In this document: in pieces, positions 51,832-63,058 of the stretch
Layout of the letters: the number at the start of each line of letters is the position of its first letter
How positions within the stretch are numbered: the first letter of the stretch is position 1
Origin: Rodentibacter myodis
Lineage (GTDB): Bacteria > Pseudomonadota > Gammaproteobacteria > Enterobacterales > Pasteurellaceae
Reading direction: 5' to 3'
NCBI RefSeq assembly: GCF_001999305.1
Contig: NZ_MLHQ01000001.1
Location: 62,001 to 126,000 of the forward strand
Length of the DNA: 64,000 nt
Position numbers and translations under genes: made by a program
The notes under the pieces: model-generated
What the model was told of the DNA's origin: nothing
Seen by the model: the letters and a program-made list of their open reading frames with translations, nothing else
The model's database searches: none

Positions 51832-53793
51832 ATGAATTTTAAGAAATTCTTTGTAACGCCTACGAATGAGCCGATTCGCGATAAAAAAGCGGAGCGGAAT
51901 CTTTTTGCACGCCGTACTTTGGTGGCGTTTGTTGGGATTATTGCCTTGACCTGCGTGCTTTTTGCCAATATTTATCATCTCCAAGTTGTTAATTTCGAGA
52001 CTTACCAAACCCGTTCTAACGGCAACCGAATTAAACTGTTACCCGTTCCGCCCACCCGTGGGCTGATTTACGATCGTAATGGCGAATTATTAGCCGAAAA
52101 TCTCACCTTCTTCGGCTTATATATTGTGCCGGAAAAAACCGAAAATTTAGACCGCACTTTTGAAGCACTTCGCTATATTGTGGGCTTGACAGACGAAGAC
52201 ATTGAGCTGTTCAAAAAGGAACGCCGCCGCGGTACCCGTTACACTTCCATTATGCTCAAGCCAAATTTAACGGAAGAACAAATGGCACGTTTTGCCGTCA
52301 ATCAATATCAATTTCCGAGTCTGGAAGTTCGCCCTTATTTTAAGCGTAATTATTTATACGGTGATGTGATGACGCATATTTTGGGCTATGTGGGCAAAAT
52401 TAATGATAAAGATGTGGAAAAACTCAAAAAAGACGAGAAATTTGCCAATTATGCCGGCTCACACGATATGGGAAAACTGGGTATTGAACGCTACTATGAA
52501 GATCAACTTCACGGCATTACCGGATTTGAAGAAGTTGAAATTAACAACCGTGGCAAGGTGATTCGCAAATTACGCGAGCAACCTGCGGTGGCAGGGAAAA
52601 GTATTCATTTGACCATCGATCTGCCGCTGCAACGCTATATCACCGATTTACTGGCGGGACAAAAAGGGGCGGTGGTTGTGTTAGATCCGAAAGACAGCAG
52701 TGTGTTGGCGATGGTTTCCACACCAAGTTATGACAACAATTTGTTTGTGGATGGCATTTCCAGCACCGATTACAAACGGTTGTTGGAAGATCCCGATCGC
52801 CCCCTTTACAGCCGTGCTACACAAGGGGTTTATCCGCCTGCATCAACGGTGAAGCCATTTATTGCGGTGGCGGCACAGACAGAAAATGTGATTAATCAAC
52901 ATACTACGGTTTTTGATCCCGGCTATTGGATGTTGCCTAACACCACAAAACGTTTCCGCGATTGGAAAAAATCCGGTCACGGTTACACGGATTTAAATAA
53001 AGCCATTACGGAATCTTCCGATACCTATTTTTATCAGGTTGCCTACAATTTGGGGATTGATCGCCTATCAAACTGGATGAAACGTTTTGGCTTTGGTATG
53101 CCGACCGGCATTGAAATTAACGAAGAAGCCTCGGCAAATATGCCAAGCAAAGAATGGAAACAAAAACGTTATAAACGCCCTTGGGTGCAGGGGGATACCA
53201 TTTCGGTGGGGATCGGGCAGGGCTATTGGACGGCAACGCCGTTACAAGTGGCAAAAGCTACCGCAATTTTAGCCAATAATGGGAAAGTCAATACCCCACA
53301 CTTAATGAAATCCGTGGAAGGGGCAACCGTTGAGCCTTATCAAGATCCCTTACTTTATGAAGATATTACCGAACCGAAACAGGCTTATTGGGATGCCGCC
53401 AAGCGAGGAATGTTTAATGTCGTCAATTCAGGCGCAGGGACGGGGAGAAAAGCCTTTATTGGCGCGAATTATCACGTTGCGGGAAAATCCGGTACAGCGC
53501 AGGTGTTTAGCTTGAAAGAAAACCAAAAATATAACGCGGCAGGCTTGAAAAAAGAGCTACACGATCACGCTTGGTTTACCGCTTATGCACCTTATGAGAA
53601 TCCAAAATTGGTGGTATCAATTATTTTAGAAAATGCAGGGGGCGGTTCCAGTAATGCCGCACCGGTAGTGAGAAAAATTATGGATTTCTACCTTAATCAA
53701 CGCCTCCCTGAAATTGAACGCAAAGCCAATGCCGCAAGTAATAATGGTGAACCTGCGGAAACACCGGATATAGAAAACGGACAAACGGAATAA
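51832..53793 (+). CDS. mrdA: Penicillin-binding protein 2 (elongasome transpeptidase)
   Basis: PBP2 cross-links new peptidoglycan during rod elongation together with RodA. The 653-residue product has one N-terminal membrane segment (about residues 32-52) and a pedestal domain with [15 protein letters not shown]. The transpeptidase site is serine S338 and K341 (PASTVKPF), SSDT near residue 397 and KSGTA near 549. No clear ribosome site precedes the ATG; an uptake signal (51814-51822) occupies the region. The stop overlaps the rodA start by one base (TAATG). Confidence 0.97.
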   Translation: MNFKKFFVTPTNEPIRDKKAERNLFARRTLVAFVGIIALTCVLFANIYHLQVVNFETYQTRSNGNRIKLLPVPPTRGLIYDRNGELLAENLTFFGLYIVPEKTENLDRTFEALRYIVGLTDEDIELFKKERRRGTRYTSIMLKPNLTEEQMARFAVNQYQFPSLEVRPYFKRNYLYGDVMTHILGYVGKINDKDVEKLKKDEKFANYAGSHDMGKLGIERYYEDQLHGITGFEEVEINNRGKVIRKLREQPAVAGKSIHLTIDLPLQRYITDLLAGQKGAVVVLDPKDSSVLAMVSTPSYDNNLFVDGISSTDYKRLLEDPDRPLYSRATQGVYPPASTVKPFIAVAAQTENVINQHTTVFDPGYWMLPNTTKRFRDWKKSGHGYTDLNKAITESSDTYFYQVAYNLGIDRLSNWMKRFGFGMPTGIEINEEASANMPSKEWKQKRYKRPWVQGDTISVGIGQGYWTATPLQVAKATAILANNGKVNTPHLMKSVEGATVEPYQDPLLYEDITEPKQAYWDAAKRGMFNVVNSGAGTGRKAFIGANYHVAGKSGTAQVFSLKENQKYNAAGLKKELHDHAWFTAYAPYENPKLVVSIILENAGGGSSNAAPVVRKIMDFYLNQRLPEIERKANAASNNGEPAETPDIENGQTE

Positions 53794-54908
53794 TGGAAGA
53801 AAAAACATCCCTTTGGCTTCGTTTATGGAAGCCGTTACATTTGGATTTTTGGTTGTTATTAGGGCTAATCGCCATTACAGGCTATGGAATGCTTGTGCTT
53901 TATAGTGCCTCAGGGGCAAGCGAGGTGATGTTCCGCAACCGTATTATTCAAGTTGTGCTTGGTTTTGCCGTTTTGCTTATTATGGCACAGCTGCCGCCTA
54001 AGTTTTATCAGGGGATCGCACCCTATCTTTACTTGGTAGGCTTTGTCTTGCTGATTTTGGTGGATGCCATTGGCACAACCAGTAAAGGGGCGCAACGTTG
54101 GCTTGATTTGGGTTTTGTTCGCTTTCAACCTTCGGAAATTGTTAAACTTGCCGTACCCCTAATGGTGGCGGTTTATTTGGGCAATCGTCCCGTTCCGCCG
54201 AAAATGAGTGAAACCTTTATCGCCATAGCAATGATTATGATACCCACTTTATTGGTGGCAATTCAGCCCGACCTCGGCACATCAATTCTTGTCAGTGCTT
54301 CGGGATTATTTGTGGTGTTTCTTGCCGGAATGAGTTGGTGGTTGATTCTGGCTGCCGTTGTGGGGCTAGCCGCTTTTATTCCCATAATGTGGCTTTATTT
54401 AATGCACGATTATCAACGCACCCGCGTTCTCACCTTGCTTGATCCGGAAAAAGATCCGCTTGGTGCGGGGTATCACATTCTGCAATCGAAAATTGCCATT
54501 GGTTCGGGCGGAATGTGGGGAAAAGGCTGGATGCAAGGTACACAATCTCAGTTGGAATTTTTGCCGGAACCCCATACGGATTTTATTTTTGCCGTGATGA
54601 GTGAAGAACACGGAATGGTAGGCTTTGCCATTTTGATGGCAATTTATATGTTTATTATTGTGCGTGGCTTAATGATTGCGGTAAATGCACAAACCACCTT
54701 TGGACGTATTCTCGCAGGGGCAACCACCTTAATTTTTTTCGTGTATTTATTCGTTAATATTGGTATGGTGAGTGGCATTTTACCGGTAGTGGGCGTGCCG
54801 TTGCCGTTGTTTAGTTATGGCGGTACATCTTATGTGGCGATTATGGCAAGTTTCGGCTTGGTGATGTCGATTCATACCCACCGCACAAAATTTATGAATG
54901 GGAACTAA
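53793..54908 (+). CDS. rodA: Rod-shape peptidoglycan polymerase RodA
   Basis: RodA is a SEDS-family glycosyltransferase that polymerises lipid II with PBP2. The 371-residue product has about ten membrane segments. [20 protein letters not shown] near residue 105 and the SEDS loop with ISQ-like [30 protein letters not shown] near residues 248-280 are typical. [22 protein letters not shown] near 330 is the conserved C-terminal motif. It overlaps mrdA by one base, so translation is coupled. The next gene, rlpA, follows after 51 bases. Confidence 0.97.
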   Translation: MEEKTSLWLRLWKPLHLDFWLLLGLIAITGYGMLVLYSASGASEVMFRNRIIQVVLGFAVLLIMAQLPPKFYQGIAPYLYLVGFVLLILVDAIGTTSKGAQRWLDLGFVRFQPSEIVKLAVPLMVAVYLGNRPVPPKMSETFIAIAMIMIPTLLVAIQPDLGTSILVSASGLFVVFLAGMSWWLILAAVVGLAAFIPIMWLYLMHDYQRTRVLTLLDPEKDPLGAGYHILQSKIAIGSGGMWGKGWMQGTQSQLEFLPEPHTDFIFAVMSEEHGMVGFAILMAIYMFIIVRGLMIAVNAQTTFGRILAGATTLIFFVYLFVNIGMVSGILPVVGVPLPLFSYGGTSYVAIMASFGLVMSIHTHRTKFMNGN

Positions 54909-54959
54909 TTTGTGTTTTAACGTTCTTACATAGGATTTGACTGATTAGAAAATTTATTT

Positions 54960-55811
54960 ATGACCTTAAAAACATTACTAAAATTGACCGCACTTGGTTT
55001 TATTGCGGTGCTGAGTATTTTACCCGCTCAAGCTCAAAATGATCCCCACAAACAATATGGCATTAAAGGGGCAAAACTAACCCGTAGCACGCCGATGACC
55101 TCATCAAAAACTTATACGGTAAACGGAAAAACATATACCACCCACGGCAATAGCAAAGCGAAAGAATATGCGAAAGAGGGAATGGCAAGCTATTATCACC
55201 GCAAATTTCACGGTCGCCGTACATCAAGCGGTGAAAGCTACAATGCCGATCTTTACACTGCTGCACACAAAACCTTACCTCTAAATTCCTATGCTTTGGT
55301 GACGAATTTGCGCAATCATCGAAAAACAATTGTGCGAATTAATGATCGCGGGCCTTTTAGTCAGGGGCGTATTATTGATTTGTCTTACGCCGCCGCGAAA
55401 GAAATTGGCTTGATTGCCAGAGGGGTGGGGCAAGTGAAAGTGGAAGCCTTACATATTTCCCGCAATGGCGATATTTCAGGGGCAGGGGCAAAAACGCTGG
55501 CGAAACACGCCAAAACCCAAGCGGCTTCAGATCGCCTTGTTAATGTGGAAAAAAAAACAGACGTAAACGCCAAAGCGTTGAAAGAACAGTACAAACTAAA
55601 AATGTTAGATCTCCCAAGCGAAAAACACGCCAATAATTTAATTACCCGTCTGGCGTTAGAAAATGTGAGTGCAGAGGTGAATCAACACAACGGACGATAT
55701 GAACTTCATCTCGGGCCGGTGGCGGATAAACAGATGATCACTCGCTTAAAATCAAAACTACAAGCAATGACGAACGGCAATCCGCTGATCGTTTATACCT
55801 ACAAAAACTAA
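54960..55811 (+). CDS. rlpA: RlpA-like septal ring lytic transglycosylase
   Basis: RlpA cleaves peptidoglycan lacking stem peptides in Pseudomonas; enzymatic activity in other species varies. The 283-residue product has a signal peptide ending AQA (about residue 25), a double-psi beta-barrel with GMASYYHRKFHGRRTSSGE near residue 75 and VRINDRGPF near residue 126. A C-terminal SPOR domain (about residues 215-283) binds denuded septal glycan. There is no lipobox cysteine, so it should be soluble in the periplasm here. An uptake signal encodes TAL of the signal peptide (54987-54995). Its position between rodA and dacA is the usual one. Confidence 0.93.
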   Translation: MTLKTLLKLTALGFIAVLSILPAQAQNDPHKQYGIKGAKLTRSTPMTSSKTYTVNGKTYTTHGNSKAKEYAKEGMASYYHRKFHGRRTSSGESYNADLYTAAHKTLPLNSYALVTNLRNHRKTIVRINDRGPFSQGRIIDLSYAAAKEIGLIARGVGQVKVEALHISRNGDISGAGAKTLAKHAKTQAASDRLVNVEKKTDVNAKALKEQYKLKMLDLPSEKHANNLITRLALENVSAEVNQHNGRYELHLGPVADKQMITRLKSKLQAMTNGNPLIVYTYKN

Positions 55812-55832
55812 GATGTAATGAAAGGAAATTTT

Positions 55833-57017
55833 ATGTTAAAGCAACGCGTTAATTTCAAAAAACTCGCCCTCATTTCCGGCTTGATGACAGTATCAACTTT
55901 TGCTTCGGCAGAAGAGATACAATATGGAATTACTCCACCAGAAGTGAACGCACAAACCTATATTTTGATGGACTATCATTCCGGTGCGGTGATTGCCGCA
56001 TTAAATCCGGATCAACGCCAATATCCCGCCTCTTTAACCAAAATGATGACCAGCTATGTGGTGGGACAAGCCTTAAAACAAGGCAAAATTCATAACACGG
56101 ATATGGTGACTATCGGTGAGAGTGCTTGGGGGCGTAATTTCCCCGATTCATCAAAAATGTTCCTTAATTTGAACCAACAGGTTTCTGTGGAAGATTTGAA
56201 TAAAGGCGTGATCATTGTTTCCGGAAATGATGCTTGTGTGGCATTGGCAGAACATATTTCAGGCACGGTATTAAACTTTGTTGATACGATGAACAAATAC
56301 GTTCAACAATTTGGTTTGAAAAATACCAATTTCACTACACCGCACGGTTTAGACGACCCGAATCAATATTCAACAGCACGGGATATGGCGATTATTGGCG
56401 CACATATTATTCGTGATTTACCGGAAGAATATAAAATTTACGCAGAAAAAGACTTCACGTTTAATAAAATCAAACAGCCTAATCGCAACGGTTTATTATG
56501 GGATAAAACAATGAATGTGGACGGAATGAAAACCGGTCACACCAGCAAAGCAGGCTATAATCTCGTAGCATCGGCGACCAACCCAAGCAATATGCGTTTA
56601 ATTTCCGTGGTAATGGGCGTGCCGACTTATAAAGGACGCGAAGTCGAAAGTAAGAAATTATTACAATGGGGTTTTGCGAATTTTGAAACTTTGAAAACCC
56701 TTGAAGCCAATAAAGAAATTTCAGAACAATCCGTTTATTACGGCGATCAAGGCAAAGTGAAATTAGGCGTGTTGCAAGATAGTTTTATCACTGTGCCAAA
56801 AGGCAAACAGGCTGAATTAAAAGCCCGTTATGAATTAGATAATAAATACTTGCAAGCCCCATTAGCGAAAGGTCAGGTGGTTGGTAAAGTCATCTATCAG
56901 CTTGATGGCAAAGATGTTGCGGTGGTGAATTTACAGGCGATGAGCGAAGTCAAAGAAGGCGGTATCTTTGGAAATGCTTGGGACTGGTTGGTGTTAACCA
57001 TAAAAAGCCTTTTCTAA
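55833..57017 (+). CDS. dacA: D-alanyl-D-alanine carboxypeptidase (PBP5/6 type)
   Basis: DacA trims the terminal D-Ala from pentapeptides and tunes cross-linking. ATG at 55833 is chosen because AAAGGA lies just upstream; an earlier in-frame ATG would place that site inside the gene. The 394-residue product has a signal peptide and the serine site SLTK (S67, K70). SGND follows at S130, and KTGHTSKAG near residue 231 is the KTG motif. The C-terminus (WDWLVLTIKSLF) is an amphipathic membrane anchor. It ends the wall-synthesis half of the cluster. Confidence 0.96.
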   Translation: MLKQRVNFKKLALISGLMTVSTFASAEEIQYGITPPEVNAQTYILMDYHSGAVIAALNPDQRQYPASLTKMMTSYVVGQALKQGKIHNTDMVTIGESAWGRNFPDSSKMFLNLNQQVSVEDLNKGVIIVSGNDACVALAEHISGTVLNFVDTMNKYVQQFGLKNTNFTTPHGLDDPNQYSTARDMAIIGAHIIRDLPEEYKIYAEKDFTFNKIKQPNRNGLLWDKTMNVDGMKTGHTSKAGYNLVASATNPSNMRLISVVMGVPTYKGREVESKKLLQWGFANFETLKTLEANKEISEQSVYYGDQGKVKLGVLQDSFITVPKGKQAELKARYELDNKYLQAPLAKGQVVGKVIYQLDGKDVAVVNLQAMSEVKEGGIFGNAWDWLVLTIKSLF

Positions 57018-57124
57018 AACACCTTGAAAAATGACCGCACTTCCCCATTTATAGCGGAGTCGATTAACGAAAGTCGGGCAGATGTGAAATCTGCCCTTTC
57101 TCTCATTCAACATAAGGAAAAAGA

Positions 57125-57403
57125 ATGGCAACCGAACAAGATTATGAAAAATTGAAAGAAGTAATGGAATTTCCTGCGGCAATGACCTTTAAAGTGGCTG
57201 GAGTGAATCGTGAAAACCTTGCCCAAGATTTAATTGCCGTGGTGCAAAAATATTTGCCGGGCGATTACATTCCAAAGGAAAAACGCAGCAGCAAAGGCAC
57301 CTATAATTCTGTTTCTATTGATGTAGTGGCACAAAATTTTGAACAAGTGGAAACCCTTTACAAAGAACTCGCCAAAGTCGAAGGCGTGAAAATGGTTATT
57401 TAA
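57125..57403 (+). CDS. ybeD: YbeD family protein (DUF493)
   Basis: The 92-residue product matches DUF493/YbeD, a small ACT-like fold conserved between dacA and lip[19 protein letters not shown] is near the start and [25 protein letters not shown] in the second half. A role linked to lipoate ligand control or regulation has been suggested from the conserved gene order, but nothing is proved. An AAGGAAAAAG site precedes the ATG. lipB begins one base after its stop. Confidence 0.94.
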   Translation: MATEQDYEKLKEVMEFPAAMTFKVAGVNRENLAQDLIAVVQKYLPGDYIPKEKRSSKGTYNSVSIDVVAQNFEQVETLYKELAKVEGVKMVI

Positions 57404-57404
57404 T

Positions 57405-58046
57405 ATGACGGCATTACCTCTTATTGTTCGCCAACTTGGCTTGCAGGATTATCAAGACATTTGGCATAAAATGCAGGCATTTACCGATAATCGCACCGCT
57501 GAGACAACCGATGAAATCTGGTTGGTGGAACATTCCCCCGTGTTTACCCAAGGGCAGGCAGGAAAACCCGAACATCTTTTACAAGCCGGTAGTATTCCTG
57601 TTGTACAGTCGGATCGTGGCGGGCAAATTACTTACCACGGCCCCGGTCAGCAAGTGATGTATGTATTGATTGACATTCGCCGTCATCAAGATCTAAATGT
57701 TCGCCAGTTAGTGACCGCACTTGAGCAATCTGTGGTGAGAACCCTCGCCGATTATGGCATTGAGGGCTATCCCAAAGCTGATGCACCGGGAGTTTATATT
57801 GACGGTAAGAAAATTTGTTCTTTAGGATTGCGAATCCGTAAAGGCTGTTCTTTTCACGGTCTTGCTTTCAATATCAATATGGATCTCAGTCCGTTTCACC
57901 GCATTAACCCTTGTGGTTATGTAGGCTTAGAAATGTGCCAATTAGCGGATTTTATTGATAAAAATGAGGCGACTTTGGAGAAGGTTTCCCCCAAATTAAT
58001 TAAACACTTTGCCGAACTTTTGGGCTATAATGTCACAAATTTTTAA
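57405..58046 (+). CDS. lipB: Octanoyltransferase LipB
   Basis: LipB moves octanoyl groups from acyl carrier protein to lipoyl domains of dehydrogenases, starting lipoate synthesis. The 213-residue product has [21 protein letters not shown] (substrate site with conserved histidine) near residues 68-88. The catalytic lysine and cysteine region is [20 protein letters not shown] near 130-150, with the acyl-carrying cysteine expected in [13 protein letters not shown]. It starts one base after ybeD, and lipA follows after 52 bases. An uptake signal is at 57714. Confidence 0.97.
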   Translation: MTALPLIVRQLGLQDYQDIWHKMQAFTDNRTAETTDEIWLVEHSPVFTQGQAGKPEHLLQAGSIPVVQSDRGGQITYHGPGQQVMYVLIDIRRHQDLNVRQLVTALEQSVVRTLADYGIEGYPKADAPGVYIDGKKICSLGLRIRKGCSFHGLAFNINMDLSPFHRINPCGYVGLEMCQLADFIDKNEATLEKVSPKLIKHFAELLGYNVTNF

Positions 58047-58098
58047 CATTCAACTCATCAAAATGCCTGTTTCAGGCATTTTTCTTTAGGAAAGAGCT

Positions 58099-59061
58099 AT
58101 GTCAACGCCATTTAAAATGGAGCGCGGTGTCAAATATCGTGATGCGGCAAAAACCTCCGTTATCCCTGTCAAAAATATCGATCCAAACCAAGAATTATTG
58201 AAAAAACCGGAATGGATGAAAATCAAATTACCGGCAAGTTCCCTCAAAATTGAAAGCATCAAAAACGGTATGCGCCGCCACGGTTTACATTCCGTGTGTG
58301 AAGAAGCCTCTTGCCCGAATTTGCACGAATGTTTTAATCACGGCACGGCAACCTTTATGATTTTAGGGGCAATTTGTACCCGCCGTTGTCCTTTCTGTGA
58401 TGTGGCACACGGTAAACCGTTACCGCCTGATCCGGAAGAACCACGCAAACTTGCTGAAACCATTCAGGATATGAAATTAAAGTATGTGGTGATTACCTCG
58501 GTGGATCGTGATGATTTGCCTGATCGCGGTGCAGGACATTTTGCCGAATGTGTGAAAGAAGTGCGGGCTTTAAATCCGGGCATAAAAATTGAGATTTTAG
58601 TACCGGATTTTCGCGGTCGCATTACTCAAGCCTTGGAAAAACTAAAAGATAATCCACCGGATGTGTTCAATCATAATCTTGAAAATGTACCACGTTTATA
58701 TAAAGAGATTCGTCCGGGGGCGGATTACGAATGGTCATTAAAACTCCTGCGTGAGTTTAAGGAAATGTTCCCGCATATCCCAACTAAATCAGGGTTAATG
58801 GTTGGACTTGGTGAAACCAATGAAGAAATCCTACAAGTAATGCAGGATTTACGCACTAATGGTGTCACAATGCTGACCCTCGGGCAATATTTACAACCAA
58901 GCCGTCATCACCTGCCAGTCGCCCGCTATGTGCCACCGACAGAATTTGACGAATTCCGTGAAAAAGCCAATGCAATGGGTTTTGAACACGCCGCTTGTGG
59001 GCCCTTCGTTCGCTCCTCTTACCACGCTGATTTACAGGCGAGTGGAGGATTGGTGAAATAA
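58099..59061 (+). CDS. lipA: Lipoyl synthase
   Basis: LipA inserts two sulfur atoms into octanoylated protein using two Fe-S clusters. The 320-residue product has the radical-SAM motif C93xxxC97xxC100 (CTRRCPFC) and the auxiliary-cluster cysteines in [12 protein letters not shown] near residues 67-78. RSSYHAD near the C-terminus carries the conserved serine. The ATG has a GGAAAGAG site. It is the last gene of the rsfS-lipA cluster. A bidirectional terminator at 59219 follows after a short repeat element. Confidence 0.98.
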   Translation: MSTPFKMERGVKYRDAAKTSVIPVKNIDPNQELLKKPEWMKIKLPASSLKIESIKNGMRRHGLHSVCEEASCPNLHECFNHGTATFMILGAICTRRCPFCDVAHGKPLPPDPEEPRKLAETIQDMKLKYVVITSVDRDDLPDRGAGHFAECVKEVRALNPGIKIEILVPDFRGRITQALEKLKDNPPDVFNHNLENVPRLYKEIRPGADYEWSLKLLREFKEMFPHIPTKSGLMVGLGETNEEILQVMQDLRTNGVTMLTLGQYLQPSRHHLPVARYVPPTEFDEFREKANAMGFEHAACGPFVRSSYHADLQASGGLVK

Positions 59062-59070
59062 AACTTTTAA

Positions 59071-59179
59071 TATTATGTTGCAGTTGCACAGTGAACGTTT
59101 TTTGGGAAAAAGTAGGGATGCCACGATTGGTGTCCCTACCGCTCACATTGTTTTTTCTTTGCGCGTTTGCTACATAATA
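59071..59179. repeat. MITE-like intergenic repeat, copy 2 (best preserved)
   Basis: The ends are inverted: TATTATGTTGCA (59071-59082) and TGCTACATAATA (59168-59179) match in 11 of 12 positions. Inside, GTAGGGATGCCA...TGGTGTCCCTAC forms a hairpin whose only unpaired positions are G-T type, flanked by CCGCTCACATTG. In reverse complement it aligns with the element at 21803-21891. There is no coding capacity. The 109-base element lies in the lipA/YidE-type gap. Confidence 0.75.
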
Positions 59180-59218
59180 CTGAAAACTTCATTAAAAATG
59201 ATCGCACTTTTGTGGCAT

Positions 59219-59256
59219 AAAAAACGGGTTATTTCTGTTGAAATAGCCCGTTTTTT
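59219..59256. terminator. Bidirectional terminator between lipA and the YidE-type gene
   Basis: AAAACGGGTTATTTC (59221-59235) pairs with GAAATAGCCCG and T-run (59240-59256) over a TGTT loop, with one G-T pair. It is 7 bases from the stop codon of the minus-strand transporter and about 160 bases after lipA. Confidence 0.9.
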
Positions 59257-59262
59257 CGTGTT

Positions 59263-60921
59263 TTAAACCGTCCAAAGCAACACGGCTAAAAGCTGTGGTG
59301 AAATAATTCTTAGGAACATCACAAGAGGATAAACCGTGGCATAAGAAAGAGCGGCAGCGCCGTTGTCTTCTTTTATTTCGTTGGCAAAAGCAAGGGCGGG
59401 AGGATCGGTCATTGCGCCGGCTAGTAAGCCACAAATGCTGAGATAATTCAGTTTGGCGTATAAACGGGCAATAACGCCGACAATCATTAGGGGAATAAAG
59501 GTGATAAAAATCCCATAGCCCATCCATTCCAAACCTGATCCATTGACAAGCGTATCCACAAAATTTCCGCCTGATTTTAACCCGACTACCGCAAGAAACA
59601 GCACAATACCAATTTCCCGCAAGGCAAGATTGGCACTTGGCGGCATAAACCAATAAAGTTTGCCGATACTGCCAATTCGGGCAAGAATGAGTGCCACAAC
59701 AAGTGGGCCACCAGCTAAACCGAGTTTAAGTGCCACCGGGAAACCAGGAATATAAAACGGAATAGAACCCAGTAGTACACCAAGCCCAATGCCGATAAAT
59801 ACTGGGAGCATTTGAACTTGCAGGAGTTTTTGTTGGGCGTTGCCAATCACGGAAATGGCTTGATTTAACACATCGGCACGTCCCACCATATGTAACACAT
59901 CCCCAAATTGCAATGAGGTGTTGCCGCTTGGCACAAGCTCGATTCCTGCACGATTTAAGCGGGAAATCACAACACCGTATTTTTGATGAATGTTGAGGGT
60001 ACGGATTTTTTTACCCAGCACTTTTTCGTTCGTCACCACGACACGTTCCGCACGAATTTCTCCATTGGAAGAAGAAAGTACGGGCATTTCCACTTCATCA
60101 CCAATCACTAAGTGCATTTTTCTTAATGCAGTGGCATCGCCCACTAAATGCAACACATCATCAAGATGAATTTCCGTATTGGCTTTCGGTACGATCACTT
60201 CTTCCCCTCGTTTTAAACGGGAACAAACCACGCCTTCTTCATTAAAACCGGGAATTTCTACCAAGCGGAGTCCATTTAAATTATGGTTGGTTACTTTGAT
60301 GGAAATGGTATGCAAACTTTCTTTGTCCTGTCCGCTTTCTTTGTTAAAACGGTTAGCTTCTTCTTCCACCTTAATTTTAAAGAAAAGACGAATGAGCCAC
60401 ATTGAAAGCAAAATGCCACAAATACCAAATGGATACGCCATTGCGTAAGCCATTCCCATTGTAGAGGTGACTTGAGGTAAGCCTAATTCACTTAAGATTT
60501 GCTGTCCCGCCCCTAATGAAGGCGTATTGGTGACTGCTCCGGAATAAATTCCCAATGCGATATCTAAGGGAACATCAATGGCTTTTGTTAGCACGACCAC
60601 TGAAAGCGAACCTAACAACACAATCAAAATTGCAAGTCCATTCAGTTTTAAGCCGGATTTTCTAAGTGAGGCAAAAAAACCGGGACCAACCTGAATCCCG
60701 ATGGTATAAACAAACAGAATTAAGCCAAATTCTTGAATGAAGTATAGGGTATGAGAATCAAGTTGAATACCGTATTGATGAGTAAAATGGGCAACAATAA
60801 TGCCACCAAACAATACGCCACCAATGCCTAGCCCTACGCCTTTTATCTTCCAATGCCCAATCCATAAACCAATCACGGCAACAAGGGCAAGCAAACTGAT
60901 CGTAAGCGCAATATCGCTCAT
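59263..60921 (-). CDS. YidE/YbjL (AspT-type) putative transporter
   Basis: The 552-residue product has a membrane block of about five helices, a central cytoplasmic part with two RCK_C (TrkA-C-like) domains, and a second membrane block. RCK_C domains lie at about residues 205-275 and 290-375, each with the LHLVG or LHMVG strand ([13 protein letters not shown] and [13 protein letters not shown]). This is the AspT/YidE/YbjL duplication family; AspT exchanges aspartate for alanine, but substrates of the YidE branch are unknown. An AGAGGT site precedes the ATG. Its position beside lipA and the ABC gene matches H. influenzae. RCK domains suggest ligand or ion gating. Confidence 0.9.
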   Translation of the reverse strand: MSDIALTISLLALVAVIGLWIGHWKIKGVGLGIGGVLFGGIIVAHFTHQYGIQLDSHTLYFIQEFGLILFVYTIGIQVGPGFFASLRKSGLKLNGLAILIVLLGSLSVVVLTKAIDVPLDIALGIYSGAVTNTPSLGAGQQILSELGLPQVTSTMGMAYAMAYPFGICGILLSMWLIRLFFKIKVEEEANRFNKESGQDKESLHTISIKVTNHNLNGLRLVEIPGFNEEGVVCSRLKRGEEVIVPKANTEIHLDDVLHLVGDATALRKMHLVIGDEVEMPVLSSSNGEIRAERVVVTNEKVLGKKIRTLNIHQKYGVVISRLNRAGIELVPSGNTSLQFGDVLHMVGRADVLNQAISVIGNAQQKLLQVQMLPVFIGIGLGVLLGSIPFYIPGFPVALKLGLAGGPLVVALILARIGSIGKLYWFMPPSANLALREIGIVLFLAVVGLKSGGNFVDTLVNGSGLEWMGYGIFITFIPLMIVGVIARLYAKLNYLSICGLLAGAMTDPPALAFANEIKEDNGAAALSYATVYPLVMFLRIISPQLLAVLLWTV

Positions 60922-60947
60922 ATAAACCTCTTATGAATAATTTCGTT

Positions 60948-61073
60948 ATGATGTAGAAAATGCACAAAACCAAATTAAAATTTCAAACAATCTCAATTCA
61001 TTCATATTAAGAATGTCTGCGTGACGTCCGGCTAATCGCATTCTTTTTGGGAATGGTTCATTTGCTACATTAT
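60948..61073. repeat. MITE-like intergenic repeat, copy 4
   Basis: Its left end ATGATGTAGAAAATGCACAAAACC and right end GGTTCATTTGCTACATTATA are inverted relatives. The left end contains AATGCACAAAACCAAA, also seen at copy 1 (about 21811). The interior has a GAATG...CATTC imperfect hairpin rather than the GTAGGG core. It lies in the 304-base gap between the YidE-type gene and the ABC gene; I recognise nothing else in the rest of that gap (61074-61225). Confidence 0.55.
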
Positions 61074-61225
61074 ATCGATAGATTTAACCCAAAAGGATTA
61101 TAACAAAGTTGATTTTTCCCGCCTTTAACCAAACTCAAAAAATGATAAGTTCATCACATTTTTTCTTGCTTAATCATAAACACTGCCTAAAATGACCGCT
61201 CTTTTAGACGATAACGGACAAATTT

Positions 61226-63013
61226 ATGGACTACGGACAAGAGGCAATCACCTCTCTTTTATGGATTTTAAGAACGCTTGCTATTACGGCGATGGTGTTT
61301 AGTTTCGGTATTTTTTTATTGGTGCGTTTTACCCATTGGGGGAAACAATTTTGGCTGTTTGCCGGCAGTTATCTTTCCCTGAGACGGAGCATTAAACCTT
61401 TATTATTCTTTTTGTTGATTGTCGCATTAACGCTGGTGAGCGTACGGATTAGCTTAGTGTATTCCGAATGGTATAAAAATATGTACACCTCGCTACAAGA
61501 ATTTAATGAGTCCGTTTTTTGGCAACAAATGGGATTATTTTGCGTGATTGCAGCGAGTTCAGTTTCCTCCGCCTTAGTGAGCTATTATCTTGAACAGCGT
61601 TTTGTGATCGGCTGGGTTACTTGGCTCAATGATGAGTTGGCGAATAAATGGATGGCAAATCGTGCTTATTACAAAACCCAATATCTTTCCGCCAATTTAG
61701 ACAACCCCGATCAACGTATTCAACAAGATGTACAATCTTATGTGAAAACTACCCTTTCTTTGGCAACCGGCGTGATTGATGCCGTTACGTCAATCATTTC
61801 TTACACTATTTTGCTGTGGGGCTTGGCAGGGCCGATGGTGCTATTGGGGGTAGAAATTCCCCATATGATGGTGTTCTTGGTTTTTGCTTATGTGATATTC
61901 ACCACGTTGATCGCATTTTGGCTTGGTCGTCCGTTAATCAACTTAAATTTTGCCAACGAACGATTAAACGCAAACTACCGTTATTCTTTAATTCGTATTA
62001 AAGAATATGCCGAAAGTATTGCCTTTTATGCCGGCGAAAAAGTGGAACAAAATCAGCTTTATCGCCAGTTCCGCGCGGTTATCAATAATATGTGGGATAT
62101 TGTTTACCGAACCCTAAAATTCTCCGGTTTTAACCTTGTGGTCAGTCAAATTTCCGTGGTGTTCCCTTTATTGATTCAGGTGGGTCGCTATTTTGAAAAA
62201 CAAATCAAACTGGGTGATTTAATGCAAACTTTGCAGGTGTTCGGGCAATTACATTCCAATCTTTCCTTTTTCCGTAACACCTACGATAACTTCGCAGGCT
62301 ACAAAGCCACGCTTGATCGTTTAACCGGTTTTACTTATGCCATCAATATGGCAAATCGTGAATCCCAGACGGATATTCACACACACGAAAGTGCGGTCAT
62401 TTTTGAGCATTTAAGTATAAAAAATCCATTTGGTCGCACCTTGATTCAAGATCTCAATCTCACCTTAATGCAAGGTAGCCGTCTTTTGATTCAAGGGGAT
62501 TCCGGCGTGGGAAAAACCACTTTGTTACGCACGGTGGCAGGGCTTTGGTCTTATTCCTTAGGAAAAATCTATTGCCCGCAGGCACAACTTTTCCTTTCAC
62601 AAAAACCTTATTTACCGCAGGGGGATTTATTCACCGCTTTGGCTTATCCGAAAAACACGCAGGAAATTGACCGCACTTTAGTAGAGGATATTTTACGCAA
62701 AGTACAGCTTGGGCATTTGGTCGAACGGGTTGAACAGGAGCAGGATTGGACACGAATTCTTTCTTTAGGCGAACAACAACGTTTGGCGTTTGCCCGTTTG
62801 TTATTACATAAACCGAAAGTCGCCTTTTTGGATGAAGCCACGGCAAGTATGGATGAAGGCTTGGAAGAGGCAATGTATCGTTTAATCAAAACAGAATTAC
62901 CAACGATGACAATAATTAGTGTGGGACATCGTTCTACCTTAAAAACCTTCCATCAATTACAGTTGCAGATTTTACCAAACGGTGAGTGGCAGCTGGCTGA
63001 AATTGAGGGATAA
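61226..63013 (+). CDS. SbmA/BacA-like ABC transporter, fused permease and ATPase (YddA type)
   Basis: The 595-residue product has an N-terminal membrane half of about six helices of the ABC_membrane_2 (SbmA/BacA-like) type and a C-terminal ATPase. In the ATPase, GDSGVGKTTLL near residue 429 is Walker A, LGEQQRLAFARLLLHKP near 512 is the signature and VAFLDEATASMDE near 530 is Walker B. SbmA-like proteins import peptides, vitamins or cobalamin-type molecules; YddA-type members with a fused ATPase have unclear substrates. Two uptake signals lie inside (62389, 62670). mreB starts 174 bases downstream. The same gene pair occurs in H. influenzae. Confidence 0.92.
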   Translation: MDYGQEAITSLLWILRTLAITAMVFSFGIFLLVRFTHWGKQFWLFAGSYLSLRRSIKPLLFFLLIVALTLVSVRISLVYSEWYKNMYTSLQEFNESVFWQQMGLFCVIAASSVSSALVSYYLEQRFVIGWVTWLNDELANKWMANRAYYKTQYLSANLDNPDQRIQQDVQSYVKTTLSLATGVIDAVTSIISYTILLWGLAGPMVLLGVEIPHMMVFLVFAYVIFTTLIAFWLGRPLINLNFANERLNANYRYSLIRIKEYAESIAFYAGEKVEQNQLYRQFRAVINNMWDIVYRTLKFSGFNLVVSQISVVFPLLIQVGRYFEKQIKLGDLMQTLQVFGQLHSNLSFFRNTYDNFAGYKATLDRLTGFTYAINMANRESQTDIHTHESAVIFEHLSIKNPFGRTLIQDLNLTLMQGSRLLIQGDSGVGKTTLLRTVAGLWSYSLGKIYCPQAQLFLSQKPYLPQGDLFTALAYPKNTQEIDRTLVEDILRKVQLGHLVERVEQEQDWTRILSLGEQQRLAFARLLLHKPKVAFLDEATASMDEGLEEAMYRLIKTELPTMTIISVGHRSTLKTFHQLQLQILPNGEWQLAEIEG

Positions 63014-63058
63014 CCTAAATCAAAAGTGCGGTCATTTTTCGGCGTATTTTTAATGTAA

